A stretch of DNA of 5,616 nucleotides from Peptostreptococcaceae bacterium (GCA_013619035.1 JABXKX010000001.1:1-5616); one strand, 5' to 3'. Counted from the first letter of the stretch, positions 1-5,616 are shown. Numbers and translations: made by a program. Notes: a model not told the origin generated them from the sequence alone.

Positions 1-16
1 TGTGTATAAGAGACAG
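1..16. other. Nextera/Tn5 mosaic-end adapter remnant (not genomic)
   Basis: The first 16 bases, TGTGTATAAGAGACAG, equal the last 16 bases of the 19-bp synthetic Tn5 mosaic end used in Nextera tagmentation adapters. The natural IS50 outside end differs (GAGTCAG rather than GAGACAG at the inner tip), so this is not a wild IS50 end. Genomic sequence starts at about base 17. The adapter runs straight into the open reading frame of the GntR-type gene, and any residues translated from it are false. Confidence 0.96.
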
Positions 17-321
17 ACTTGAGATTTACTTGCTCTAACAGATGCCAGTTCAGCAGCAAACGCCTCTAAGTTCATCTTAACTTCATAAGCATGTTTAACA
101 GACTCTAAATCCACTTGAGTTACAAAGGTACCTACTCGTGGTCTTAAATCTAGCAGTCCCTTTTGAGAAAGCTTTATAATCGCTTCTCTAATAGGTGTTC
201 GACTGACTTTGAATTCATCTATTAAATCTCTTTCAACAATCGCATCACCTGGCATATATTCCATTTCAATGATACGTCTTTCTAACTCTTTATATATACT
301 TATATTCGCTGGTAAATTCAA
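17..321 (-). CDS. GntR-family transcriptional regulator, FadR/FCD type (3' end missing)
   Basis: This is a DNA-binding regulator of the GntR family, with about 101 residues visible before the contig ends at the adapter. Residues 7-70 form the winged helix-turn-helix: ISIYKELERRIIEMEYMPGD, then VERDLIDEFKVSRTPIREAI, then the wing RPRVGTFV at 60-67. SRTPIREA (40-47) is the GntR recognition-helix signature. The stretch from about 72 (LESVKHAYEVKMNLEAFAAE) resembles the start of an FCD ligand-binding domain, which places it in the FadR/VanR subfamily; that domain usually adds about 120 more residues, absent here. I chose TTG at 321-319 as start because it is the only usual start codon just before the domain. 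An ATG at 329-327 is out of frame and stops after three codons. The Shine-Dalgarno site is weak (AAAAGAGA). The gene lies 72 bp after porB with no terminator seen between, so it may be co-transcribed with por as well as having its own promoter. The effector is unknown; an organic acid would be usual for the subfamily. Confidence 0.88.
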
Positions 322-345
322 TTGATCATCTCTTTTCTTTTTTTT

Positions 346-368
346 TTCAATTATAACTTATAATTGAA
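346..368. promoter_or_regulatory. Perfect 23-bp palindrome upstream of gntR, candidate operator
   Basis: Arms of 11 bp (TTCAATTATAA and TTATAATTGAA) flank a single central base at 357, with no mismatch. The centre lies about 36 bp before the proposed gntR start. On the minus strand the right arm contains TATAAT (355-350), a consensus -10 box, with a weak TTTATA -35-like match 16 bp upstream (377-372). A dimeric GntR protein binding here would cover its own promoter, the usual autoregulatory layout in this family. The operator role is inferred. In so AT-rich a gap a palindrome can arise more easily by chance, but 11 consecutive pairs is still notable. Confidence 0.5.
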
Positions 369-393
369 TTATATAAAATAGAAACAATTAGAA

Positions 394-1281
394 CTATAAC
401 CAGTTTTTTCTCATCTTAGCCCATTTCTTATCTCTGTGTGCTTTGATCACTTCAATGTTTTCAGGTTGTAGATGTTTAAATCTACTTTGAGCCATTAAGT
501 AATCTTCAACAGAAGCAAATTCTTTAGGATTTCTATTTAATTTAAATTCACCATTCTCATATTCTGCTAAATACCATAAACCACTATCAACTGCTTGTTT
601 AGCTAAATCAATAGTCACATTAGATTCATGACCCCATCCAGTTGGACATGGTGCAAATACGTGAATATAAGAAGTTCCTTTAGTATCTTTAGCTTTTTGA
701 ACCTTCGCCATAAAGTCTTCTAAATAACCAACACTTGCAGTTGCTGCATAAGCGATATCATGTGCGGCAACAATTTCAAACATGTTCTTTTTCATTGTAA
801 TCGATCCTGGTAAATTCTTACCCGCTGGAGACGTTGTTGTTTTAGTACCATATGGCGTCAAACCACTCTTTTGAATACCAGTGTTCATATAAGCTTCGTT
901 ATCGTTACAGATATAAATGATATCATCATTTCTATCAATAGCACCTGAAAGTGCTTGTATACCAATATCGGCAGTACCACCATCACCTGCAAAACCTACT
1001 GTCGGTGCATCTTCTATACCAAGTGCTTTTAATCCCGCTGCAATACCAGAAGCAACAGCTCCCGTTGAAGCAAATGGTGTAATGATAGCATTACTAGTAA
1101 ATGCCATGTTAGGGTAAATAAATGATACTGCAGACATACATCCTGCTGGTAGTGCTGCAAATGTTCTTTCACCTAAAACTTTCATAGCAAGTCTTACTGC
1201 TAAACTTTCACCACAACCACCACAAGCTTTGTGGCCATAGAAGAATTCCTCATTCGTTATATTCTTAGCATTATGCTTCAT
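394..1281 (-). CDS. porB: Pyruvate:ferredoxin oxidoreductase (pyruvate synthase), beta subunit
   Basis: This is the thiamine-diphosphate (TPP)-binding subunit of the cytoplasmic, oxygen-sensitive Por complex: pyruvate + CoA + oxidised ferredoxin gives acetyl-CoA + CO2 + reduced ferredoxin. The protein has 295 residues from the chosen start. The catalytic-site [4Fe-4S] ligands are all visible: C20 and C23 in HKACGGCGE, C48 in LPAGCMSA, and C212 in FAPCPTGW. The TPP/Mg site is GDGGTADIG (99-107) followed by NDNEAYMNTG (126-135). That DNEAYMNTG form, with TTTSP after it, is typical of pyruvate enzymes rather than the 2-ketoisovalerate or 2-oxoglutarate relatives. I start at ATG 1281 because GAGG (1295-1292) lies 10 bases upstream. 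The in-frame GTG at 1290 would sit one base from that site. The start overlaps the end of porA by 11 bases, so translation is probably coupled. It is the last gene of porGDAB and ends on TAG. Confidence 0.95.
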   Translation of the reverse strand: MKHNAKNITNEEFFYGHKACGGCGESLAVRLAMKVLGERTFAALPAGCMSAVSFIYPNMAFTSNAIITPFASTGAVASGIAAGLKALGIEDAPTVGFAGDGGTADIGIQALSGAIDRNDDIIYICNDNEAYMNTGIQKSGLTPYGTKTTTSPAGKNLPGSITMKKNMFEIVAAHDIAYAATASVGYLEDFMAKVQKAKDTKGTSYIHVFAPCPTGWGHESNVTIDLAKQAVDSGLWYLAEYENGEFKLNRNPKEFASVEDYLMAQSRFKHLQPENIEVIKAHRDKKWAKMRKNWL

Positions 1282-2449
1282 TATGATCACACCTCACATT
1301 CATATAGTGTATTTTCTCTAAAGATTCATCTGATAATAATTTGTTAAAAGCATCTTCCAAATCATTTTTAGTAATATCTCTACCACCAAGACCACCAATG
1401 AAGTTAATTGATTCCGGTGCTTTGTCCATAGATAACAATGCTGAATTTACATTAGTAAAGATTGTGCCTTCATAACCAAACGACATGTTTTTATCTACAA
1501 CCCCAATCTTAGAACAAGATTTAACAATATCTCTAATCTCATGTTCTGGGAATGGTCTTAAATATCTTAATTTTAGTACACCTACTTTTTTACCTTCAGC
1601 TCTCATTTTATCTACTACGATTCTTGTCGTACCGGTAACACTACCAGTAGTAACCATAACAACATCAGCATCATCACACATGTATGTGTCTACAAGACCA
1701 TTGTAATAACGACCAAATTTATCACCAAAATCTTTATCAACAGACTTGATAATCTTTCTAGAAGCGTGTAAATCTTTATCTTGTTTAATCTTAAATTCAA
1801 AGTTAAAGTCATTACCTGCAGAAATACAAAGTGACTTTGGATCTTCTAATCTCATCACTTGCTTTGTCATATTAATAGGTGGTAAAAACTCATCTACACT
1901 TTCTTGAGTTGGTATTTCTACTAACTCATAAGTATGTGTTAATACAAAACCATCTAAGTTAACCATTACAGGTGCTAATACTTCATCATGCTCAGCTATT
2001 TTATAAGCTTGAATCATCATATCAAGTGCTTCTTGAGCATCTTCAACATAGACTTGAATCCAACCTGAGTTTAACATAAACATTGAGTCCATTTGGTCCC
2101 CATAAATATTCCAAGGTGTTGCAAGTGCTCTATTGGCATTCATCATAACAATTGGCATTCTAGCACCACTTGCATATGGTAAACACTCTGCCATATATAA
2201 TAAACCTTGTGAAGATGTTGCTGTAAATGCTCTTGCACCAACAGAACTAACACCCATTGCTGCAGCCAATGCAGAATGTTCAGATTCCACATGCATATAC
2301 TCAGCTTTTAGGGAACCATCTTCAACCATTTCTGATAATCTTTCAACTGCAATTGTTTGTGGTGTAATAGGATAAGCTGAAATAACGTGGGGCTTAGCTA
2401 AACGTACACCTTCAGCAACAGCATCGTTACCACATATAAATTTCTTCAT
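1271..2449 (-). CDS. porA: Pyruvate:ferredoxin oxidoreductase, alpha subunit
   Basis: This large subunit (392 residues, the usual length for stand-alone PorA) forms the active site together with PorB. Residues 1-170 are the pyrimidine-binding domain. They contain YPITPQT (26-32), the ESEHSA segment (55-60) with the glutamate E55 expected to activate TPP, SSQG (79-82), NANRALATPWNIYGDQMD (104-121) with the family-conserved arginine R107, and NLDGFVLTHT (164-173). From about 255 a transketolase-C-like domain follows, with TTGSVTGTTR (267-276), LRYLRPFP (294-301) and the conserved GYEGTIF (325-331). Nothing is broken. AAGGAGG (2463-2457) lies 7 bases before the ATG and is built from the last codons of porD. 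The porD stop and the porA start share one base (TAATG), so the two subunits are probably translated together. The 3' end overlaps porB. Length, order and motifs match the four-subunit type known from Thermotoga and archaea, not the single-chain enzyme of about 1,170 residues common in many fermentative bacteria. Confidence 0.96.
   Translation of the reverse strand: MKKFICGNDAVAEGVRLAKPHVISAYPITPQTIAVERLSEMVEDGSLKAEYMHVESEHSALAAAMGVSSVGARAFTATSSQGLLYMAECLPYASGARMPIVMMNANRALATPWNIYGDQMDSMFMLNSGWIQVYVEDAQEALDMMIQAYKIAEHDEVLAPVMVNLDGFVLTHTYELVEIPTQESVDEFLPPINMTKQVMRLEDPKSLCISAGNDFNFEFKIKQDKDLHASRKIIKSVDKDFGDKFGRYYNGLVDTYMCDDADVVMVTTGSVTGTTRIVVDKMRAEGKKVGVLKLRYLRPFPEHEIRDIVKSCSKIGVVDKNMSFGYEGTIFTNVNSALLSMDKAPESINFIGGLGGRDITKNDLEDAFNKLLSDESLEKIHYMNVRCDHNEA
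1292..1295 (-). promoter_or_regulatory. Shine-Dalgarno site that decides the porB start
   Basis: GAGG on the minus strand lies 10 bases before ATG 1281 but only one base before the upstream in-frame GTG 1290. The spacing supports the ATG and removes three residues (MII) from the longest reading frame. The site lies inside the last codons of porA and is weaker than the AAGGAGG sites of the other genes here. Confidence 0.6.
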
Positions 2450-2748
2450 TATTTATCCTCCTTAACCATTTGAATGCACTTAGGACGACATTCATGTGCA
2501 CATACGCCGCAACCTTTACAATAGTCATAATCGATTACTAGCTTTTCACCAGCTTTATCAATAACACCATCTGGGCATACTAAGAAACATCTTAAACACA
2601 TGATGCATTTTTCTTGATCGATTACTGGACGAACAGATCTCCAACCAGCGTTAATACTGACTAAGTGATCACTGTTACATGTAGCACCTACTGGGTAGGC
2701 ATCAACATTTTTTGGTTCAACCCATGATTTTACTTTTGGTCTACTCAT
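2449..2748 (-). CDS. porD: Pyruvate:ferredoxin oxidoreductase, delta subunit (2[4Fe-4S] ferredoxin-like)
   Basis: This electron-transfer subunit has 99 residues, the normal PorD length. It carries electrons from the PorA/PorB active site towards soluble ferredoxin through two [4Fe-4S] clusters. Cluster ligands read as two CxxCxxCxxxC motifs: C48, C51, C54 and C58 (followed by the usual proline) and C77, C80, C83 and C87. After the second motif the order is CRPKC: arginine takes the place of the usual proline, the proline comes one residue later, and there is an extra cysteine at 91. The N-terminal 45 residues are the PorD-specific extension that packs against the other subunits, including a GWRSVRPVID segment (35-44) typical of the family. 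The start is set by AAGGAGG (2760-2754), 5 bases before the ATG. The porG stop codon TAA directly abuts this ATG, and the porG codons for K-E-A supply the Shine-Dalgarno site. This implies tight coupling and balanced subunit output. Confidence 0.95.
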   Translation of the reverse strand: MSRPKVKSWVEPKNVDAYPVGATCNSDHLVSINAGWRSVRPVIDQEKCIMCLRCFLVCPDGVIDKAGEKLVIDYDYCKGCGVCAHECRPKCIQMVKEDK

Positions 2749-3285
2749 TTAAGCCTCCTTTATCATAGCAAATGCTTTTTCTATAAGTATACAGTTTTTA
2801 TCTGCAATACTTTGTTTCATTGAAGCTTGAATTGCTTGTTTACAGTTTTCTAAAGATAAGAAACCGCCTGTAGCAATTAAAGCACCCATCATTGCAGTAT
2901 TTGTAATTGGTCTTCCTAAATGCTCTAAAGCAAGTGTTGTTGCATCAATTGCAACAATTTCATGACCCTGTAATTTATACTTTTCTGGTGTTTCAGTGTT
3001 TACTATAATTTTAGTATTAGGCTTTAAACCCGAAACTACTGAAGGACCCCATAATGTTTCATCTAAAACAACCACATAATCACAAGCATCAACTTCACTT
3101 CTGTCTGTGATCTTATCGTCACTAATTCTTGTAAATCCTAAAACTGGTGCACCTCTACGCTCAGGTCCAAATGAAGGAAACGCTTGTGCATATTGACCCC
3201 CATATACGGATGCTGCCATACCGAGTAATCTTGCAATTGTAAAACTACCCTGACCACCACGACCGTGCCATCTTACTTCAATCAT
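2749..3285 (-). CDS. porG: Pyruvate:ferredoxin oxidoreductase, gamma subunit
   Basis: This gamma subunit (178 residues from the chosen start) is the first gene of the operon. In the single-chain enzyme the equivalent domain helps bind CoA and joins the catalytic halves. Signatures are RWHGRGGQG (5-13) at the extreme N-terminus, AQAFPSFGPERRGAPV (33-48), and the conserved NTAMMGALIATGG (129-141). The reading frame stays open upstream to TTG 3360, but that adds 25 residues not seen in the family, and that TTG is the first base triplet of a promoter -35 box. ATG 3285 has AGGAGG (3296-3291) five bases upstream and puts the signature at residue 5, as in homologues. No frameshift or missing motif is seen. 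The combination of a separate gamma and a ferredoxin-like delta, ordered gamma-delta-alpha-beta, is the four-subunit Por layout. A related 2-oxoacid oxidoreductase cannot be wholly excluded from this subunit alone; the beta subunit motifs favour pyruvate. Confidence 0.95.
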   Translation of the reverse strand: MIEVRWHGRGGQGSFTIARLLGMAASVYGGQYAQAFPSFGPERRGAPVLGFTRISDDKITDRSEVDACDYVVVLDETLWGPSVVSGLKPNTKIIVNTETPEKYKLQGHEIVAIDATTLALEHLGRPITNTAMMGALIATGGFLSLENCKQAIQASMKQSIADKNCILIEKAFAMIKEA

Positions 3286-3290
3286 AATAT

Positions 3291-3296
3291 CCTCCT
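3291..3296 (-). promoter_or_regulatory. Shine-Dalgarno site that decides the porG start
   Basis: AGGAGG on the minus strand ends five bases before ATG 3285. It is the only strong ribosome site in the leader. It places translation at MIEVRWHGRGGQG rather than at the TTG 75 bases upstream. Confidence 0.85.
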
Positions 3297-3310
3297 GATT
3301 AATATTTCTG

Positions 3311-3355
3311 TGATATATCAACGTTATATTAATGATATATTCTAGGAAAACGTTT
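3311..3355. promoter_or_regulatory. Palindromes and a direct repeat across the por promoter, candidate operators
   Basis: TGATATATCA at 3311-3320 is a perfect 10-bp palindrome just downstream of the expected start of transcription. Its first eight bases recur at 3333-3340 over the -10 box, 22 bp away, close to two helical turns. AAACGTTT (3348-3355) is a perfect 8-bp palindrome touching the -35 box, and its AACGTT core recurs at 3320-3325. A repressor bound at these places could block the promoter. No regulator can be assigned, and the region is AT-rich enough that part of this may be chance. Confidence 0.3.
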
Positions 3356-3360
3356 GTCAA
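3332..3360 (-). promoter_or_regulatory. Sigma-A-type promoter of the porGDAB operon
   Basis: On the minus strand a perfect -35 box TTGACA (3360-3355) is followed by a 17-base spacer and a 5-of-6 -10 box TATCAT (3337-3332). Transcription should begin near 3325, giving a leader of about 40 bases before ATG 3285 that includes the AGGAGG site. The promoter lies just downstream of the transketolase terminator, so por is a separate transcription unit. Box sequence and spacing are seen directly; activity is inferred. Confidence 0.8.
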
Positions 3361-3368
3361 TAGAATAC

Positions 3369-3395
3369 AAAAAGAAAAAAGAGGGAATCCCCTCT
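3369..3395 (-). terminator. Rho-independent terminator after transketolase
   Basis: On the minus strand AGAGGG (3395-3390), loop GATT, and CCCTCT (3385-3380) form a perfect 6-bp stem, followed by the U-rich run TTTTTCTTTTTG (3379-3368). The stem begins within the TAG stop codon of transketolase (3396-3394). It separates the GGDEF-tkt transcript from the por promoter that starts about 20 bases further on. Confidence 0.88.
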
Positions 3396-5316
3396 AAAAT
3401 CTTTTAATTATATTTTCAGTTGTGAAACCGAAGTATTCAAATAATTTGCCTGCAGGAGCCGATGCGCCAAAGGTTGTCATCCCAATAACTTCAGATGCAT
3501 ATTTATACCATCCAAGTGGTGATCCTGCTTCAACTGCAATTGTTTTTATATTTTTTGGTAAAATAGCATCTCTATAAGCTTCATCCTGACTTTCAAATAC
3601 TTCAAGCGAAGGCATACTAACAACTCTAATGTTCTTGTCAGTCATTTCTTTAGCAGCATCAATAGCTAATTTAACCTCAGACCCTGTTGCAATGATTATA
3701 CCATCTAAGTTTCCTGTTTCTCCATAAACTACATAACCGCCTTTTAAGGCTTCAGATGAACTCTTTTCAATCGGTTCTAAATTTTGTCTAGAGGCTATTA
3801 TAGCATATGGTCCTTGATTAAGCATCGCACTATACCAAGCTGCCATGGTTTCCATATAATCAGCAGGTCTATAAACCGTTAAACCAGGAATAGATCTTAA
3901 CATCCATAAATGTTCTATCGGTTGATGAGTTGGTCCATCTTCTCCCACACCAATTGAGTCATGGGTAAATACAAAGGTGGTATTAATCTGCATCAAAGCT
4001 GCCAATCTAATTGCAGGTTTCATGTAGTCTGAAAATACTAAAAATGTACCACCATAGACTTCAAGACCACCATGTAATGCTATTCCATTCATGATTGCGC
4101 CCATGGCATGTTCTCTAACCCCAAAATGTACATTTCTACCTTGAGGTGATTCTTTAAAGAAACTATCAACATAATTCATATGTGTTTTATTTGATGGAGA
4201 TAAATCTGCTGATCCACCAAAGAAATTATCATTTAATACCGCTAATAAGTTGATTGCCTCTCCTGATACATTTCGTGTTGCTGTTGTTTTTTCTTTATTT
4301 TTCATATCATCTAAATCGTAAATACTAACATTACCAGAAAACCAATTTTCTAATTGAGTTGCCAATTCAGGATAGGTTTCTTCATAATCCAACCAAAGTT
4401 CTTGCCATTTATTCGAATTTTGAATCAAGCGTTCTCTTGAAGTTTTATAATACTCAATTACATCATCCGGAATTGTAAAACTGCCTTCTGACCAGTTAAA
4501 GTTCTTTTTCATTTCCTTAATAGTATCATCACCGAGTGGCGAACCATGTACCTCATGTGAACCTGCTTTTCCAGGCGCACCATCACCAATAATAGTTGTC
4601 ACTATGATAATACTTGGTTTATCAGTCTTCTTACTCTTATTTAAAGCTTCTTCAATGGAAGGGATATCATTACCATCTTCCACATGATGTACATCCCAAT
4701 TCATAGCCTCAAATCTCATTGCTACATTTTCTGTAAACGCTAACTCTGTAGAACCTTCTATTGTAATGCTATTACTATCATACAAAACAATCAGTTTATC
4801 TAAAGCTAAAGTACCTGCAAGTGATGCTGCTTCATAAGATAAGCCTTCCATCAAACAGCCATCACCAACTATTACATAAGTATTATGATTGATAATCTGA
4901 CTACCTGGTTTATTAAATATTGAAGCTAAATGTTTTTCTGCCATAGCCATTCCAACACCATTTGCAAATCCCTGAGCTAAAGGACCAGTTGTTGTTTCCA
5001 CTCCAATGGTATGTTTGTATTCTGGATGACCTGGTGTTTTTGAATCAAATTGCCTAAACTGTTTTAGATCTTCTAATTCTAAGCCATAGCCATATAAATA
5101 TAATAAACTGTATAACATTGCCGAGCCATGACCTGCTGATAAAACAAAACGATCTCGATTGATCCAATTTGGTTTATCTGGATTATGATCCATCACTCTA
5201 TCCCATAGTGTAAATGCCATTGTTGCTGCACCTAAAGGTAATCCTGGATGACCTGAGTTTGCCGATTGAACTGCTTCTGCAGACAATACTTTTATGGCAT
5301 TGATACTGTTTTTCAT
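3394..5316 (-). CDS. tkt: Transketolase
   Basis: This cytoplasmic TPP- and Mg-dependent enzyme moves two-carbon ketol units between sugar phosphates (xylulose-5-P to ribose-5-P or erythrose-4-P) in the non-oxidative pentose phosphate pathway. It has 640 residues, close to the usual 650-670, and appears complete. By comparison with E. coli TktA numbering, the key residues are all present: H23, H63 and H97 near the N-terminus; the TPP/Mg motif GDGCLMEG (151-158) with D152, E157 and N182; H257 in EVHGSPLG; R348; S375; the catalytic glutamate E402 in GVREHAMG (399-406); H452, D460 and H464 in THDSIGVGEDGPTHQP (451-466); and R510. The three domains are PP (about 1-320), Pyr (about 345-515) and C-terminal (about 530-640). 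The N-terminus is about three residues shorter than TktA. AGGAGG (5326-5321) lies 4 bases before the ATG. The start overlaps the stop of the upstream GGDEF gene (ATGA), so the two share a transcript. A terminator follows at once. The motifs rule out 1-deoxyxylulose-5-phosphate synthase. Confidence 0.97.
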   Translation of the reverse strand: MKNSINAIKVLSAEAVQSANSGHPGLPLGAATMAFTLWDRVMDHNPDKPNWINRDRFVLSAGHGSAMLYSLLYLYGYGLELEDLKQFRQFDSKTPGHPEYKHTIGVETTTGPLAQGFANGVGMAMAEKHLASIFNKPGSQIINHNTYVIVGDGCLMEGLSYEAASLAGTLALDKLIVLYDSNSITIEGSTELAFTENVAMRFEAMNWDVHHVEDGNDIPSIEEALNKSKKTDKPSIIIVTTIIGDGAPGKAGSHEVHGSPLGDDTIKEMKKNFNWSEGSFTIPDDVIEYYKTSRERLIQNSNKWQELWLDYEETYPELATQLENWFSGNVSIYDLDDMKNKEKTTATRNVSGEAINLLAVLNDNFFGGSADLSPSNKTHMNYVDSFFKESPQGRNVHFGVREHAMGAIMNGIALHGGLEVYGGTFLVFSDYMKPAIRLAALMQINTTFVFTHDSIGVGEDGPTHQPIEHLWMLRSIPGLTVYRPADYMETMAAWYSAMLNQGPYAIIASRQNLEPIEKSSSEALKGGYVVYGETGNLDGIIIATGSEVKLAIDAAKEMTDKNIRVVSMPSLEVFESQDEAYRDAILPKNIKTIAVEAGSPLGWYKYASEVIGMTTFGASAPAGKLFEYFGFTTENIIKRF

Positions 5317-5616
5317 AATGCCTCCTTTTCTCCTTTTACACGATTTTTTCCTAATTTTTTAGCATGAAACAATTGATCATCTGCTCTTTTTATCAGATTT
5401 TCAGCCGTATCGTTATTATAAAATGCGATACCAATACTTATTGTTACCTTTGTATCACTATTTATTTTTAAATGTTCAATCTTAGTTCTTATATCTTCAG
5501 CTACATTAATGGATCTTTCAAAATCAGCATTGTTTAAAATGACAATGAATTCTTCTCCACCATAACGACCCAGTACATCATCATCACTAGTGCTTTCCTT
5601 TAATAAGGAAGCTATT
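5313..5616 (-). CDS. Diguanylate cyclase, C-terminal GGDEF domain (5' end missing)
   Basis: The 100 visible residues are the second half of a GGDEF domain, which makes the second messenger cyclic di-GMP from two GTP. GRYGGEEF (visible residues 16-23) contains the active-site signature in its functional GGEEF form. TISIGIAFY (58-66) and KRADDQLFHAKKLGKNRV (76-93) are the typical later strand and final helix, and the protein ends a few residues after the domain. The position of the product-inhibition I-site (RxxD, five residues before GGEEF) reads SDDD, so the arginine is missing and product feedback is probably weak or absent. The first half of the domain, with the Mg-binding aspartate, and any sensor or membrane region lie beyond the right edge of the window. 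The stop TGA (5315-5313) overlaps the tkt ATG by four bases, and the last codons (K-E-A) carry the tkt Shine-Dalgarno site. The signal sensed and the target of c-di-GMP are unknown. Confidence 0.9.
   Translation of the reverse strand, partial: IASLLKESTSDDDVLGRYGGEEFIVILNNADFERSINVAEDIRTKIEHLKINSDTKVTISIGIAFYNNDTAENLIKRADDQLFHAKKLGKNRVKGEKEAL

Noticed and set aside
1..16. A natural IS50/Tn5 end
   Set aside because: The sequence is the engineered mosaic end, not the wild outside or inside end, and it sits exactly at the contig edge.
346..368. The palindrome as a terminator for the por operon
   Set aside because: On the minus strand it is followed by an A-run, not a U-run, and the stem is almost all A-T pairs.
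1282..1290. GTG at 1290 as the porB start
   Set aside because: The GAGG site is only one base away from it but 10 bases from ATG 1281, which fits initiation better.
917..2375. Plus-strand open frames inside porB and porA
   Set aside because: They lie antisense to well-conserved coding sequence, have no recognisable domain, and are shadows of the por genes.
3286..3331. A c-di-GMP or other riboswitch in the por leader
   Set aside because: The predicted leader is only about 40 bases, too short for a known riboswitch with an expression platform.
3286..3360. A 25-residue N-terminal extension of PorG starting at TTG
   Set aside because: It has no ribosome site, lies over a promoter, and is not part of the family; ATG 3285 has AGGAGG at proper spacing.
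394..5616. Mycoplasma code (TGA read as tryptophan)
   Set aside because: Tryptophan codons checked are TGG, all the proteins read through without TGA, and the GGDEF gene stops naturally at TGA right after its domain.

Overview
The window looks like one short, AT-rich bacterial contig with all genes on the minus strand. It suggests an anaerobic, fermentative low-GC Bacillota/Mycoplasmatota-type organism, perhaps Acholeplasma-, Izemoplasma- or Erysipelotrichia-like. The grounds are AT-rich codon use, purine-rich Shine-Dalgarno sites (AAGGAGG) before most genes, an oxygen-sensitive ferredoxin-dependent pyruvate enzyme, and the sequence style of the proteins. Every tryptophan codon I checked is TGG, and the GGDEF gene ends on TGA, so the standard bacterial code fits and the Mycoplasma code does not. 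The taxon is an inference and cannot be fixed from this window.

Reading in the direction of transcription (right to left): 5616-5313 holds the C-terminal 100 residues of a diguanylate cyclase (GGEEF). Its stop codon overlaps the start of a complete transketolase gene (5316-3394). A rho-independent terminator begins inside the transketolase stop codon. A near-consensus promoter (TTGACA, 17 bp, TATCAT) then drives a compact four-gene operon, porG-porD-porA-porB (3285-394), encoding a heterotetrameric pyruvate:ferredoxin oxidoreductase. After a 72-bp gap containing a perfect 11+1+11 palindrome comes a GntR/FadR-type regulator, cut off at the left contig end. Bases 1-16 are not genomic: they match the synthetic Tn5 mosaic end of Nextera library adapters.

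The genes fit central carbon metabolism. Transketolase runs the non-oxidative pentose phosphate pathway, which feeds glycolysis. The Por complex oxidises pyruvate to acetyl-CoA and CO2 and passes electrons to ferredoxin, for hydrogenase or other redox sinks. The GntR protein is a candidate regulator of itself and possibly of por. No clearly undescribed system is present. The most useful observations are the adapter remnant, the corrected starts of porG and porB, the operator-like palindromes, and the translational overlap between a c-di-GMP synthase and transketolase.
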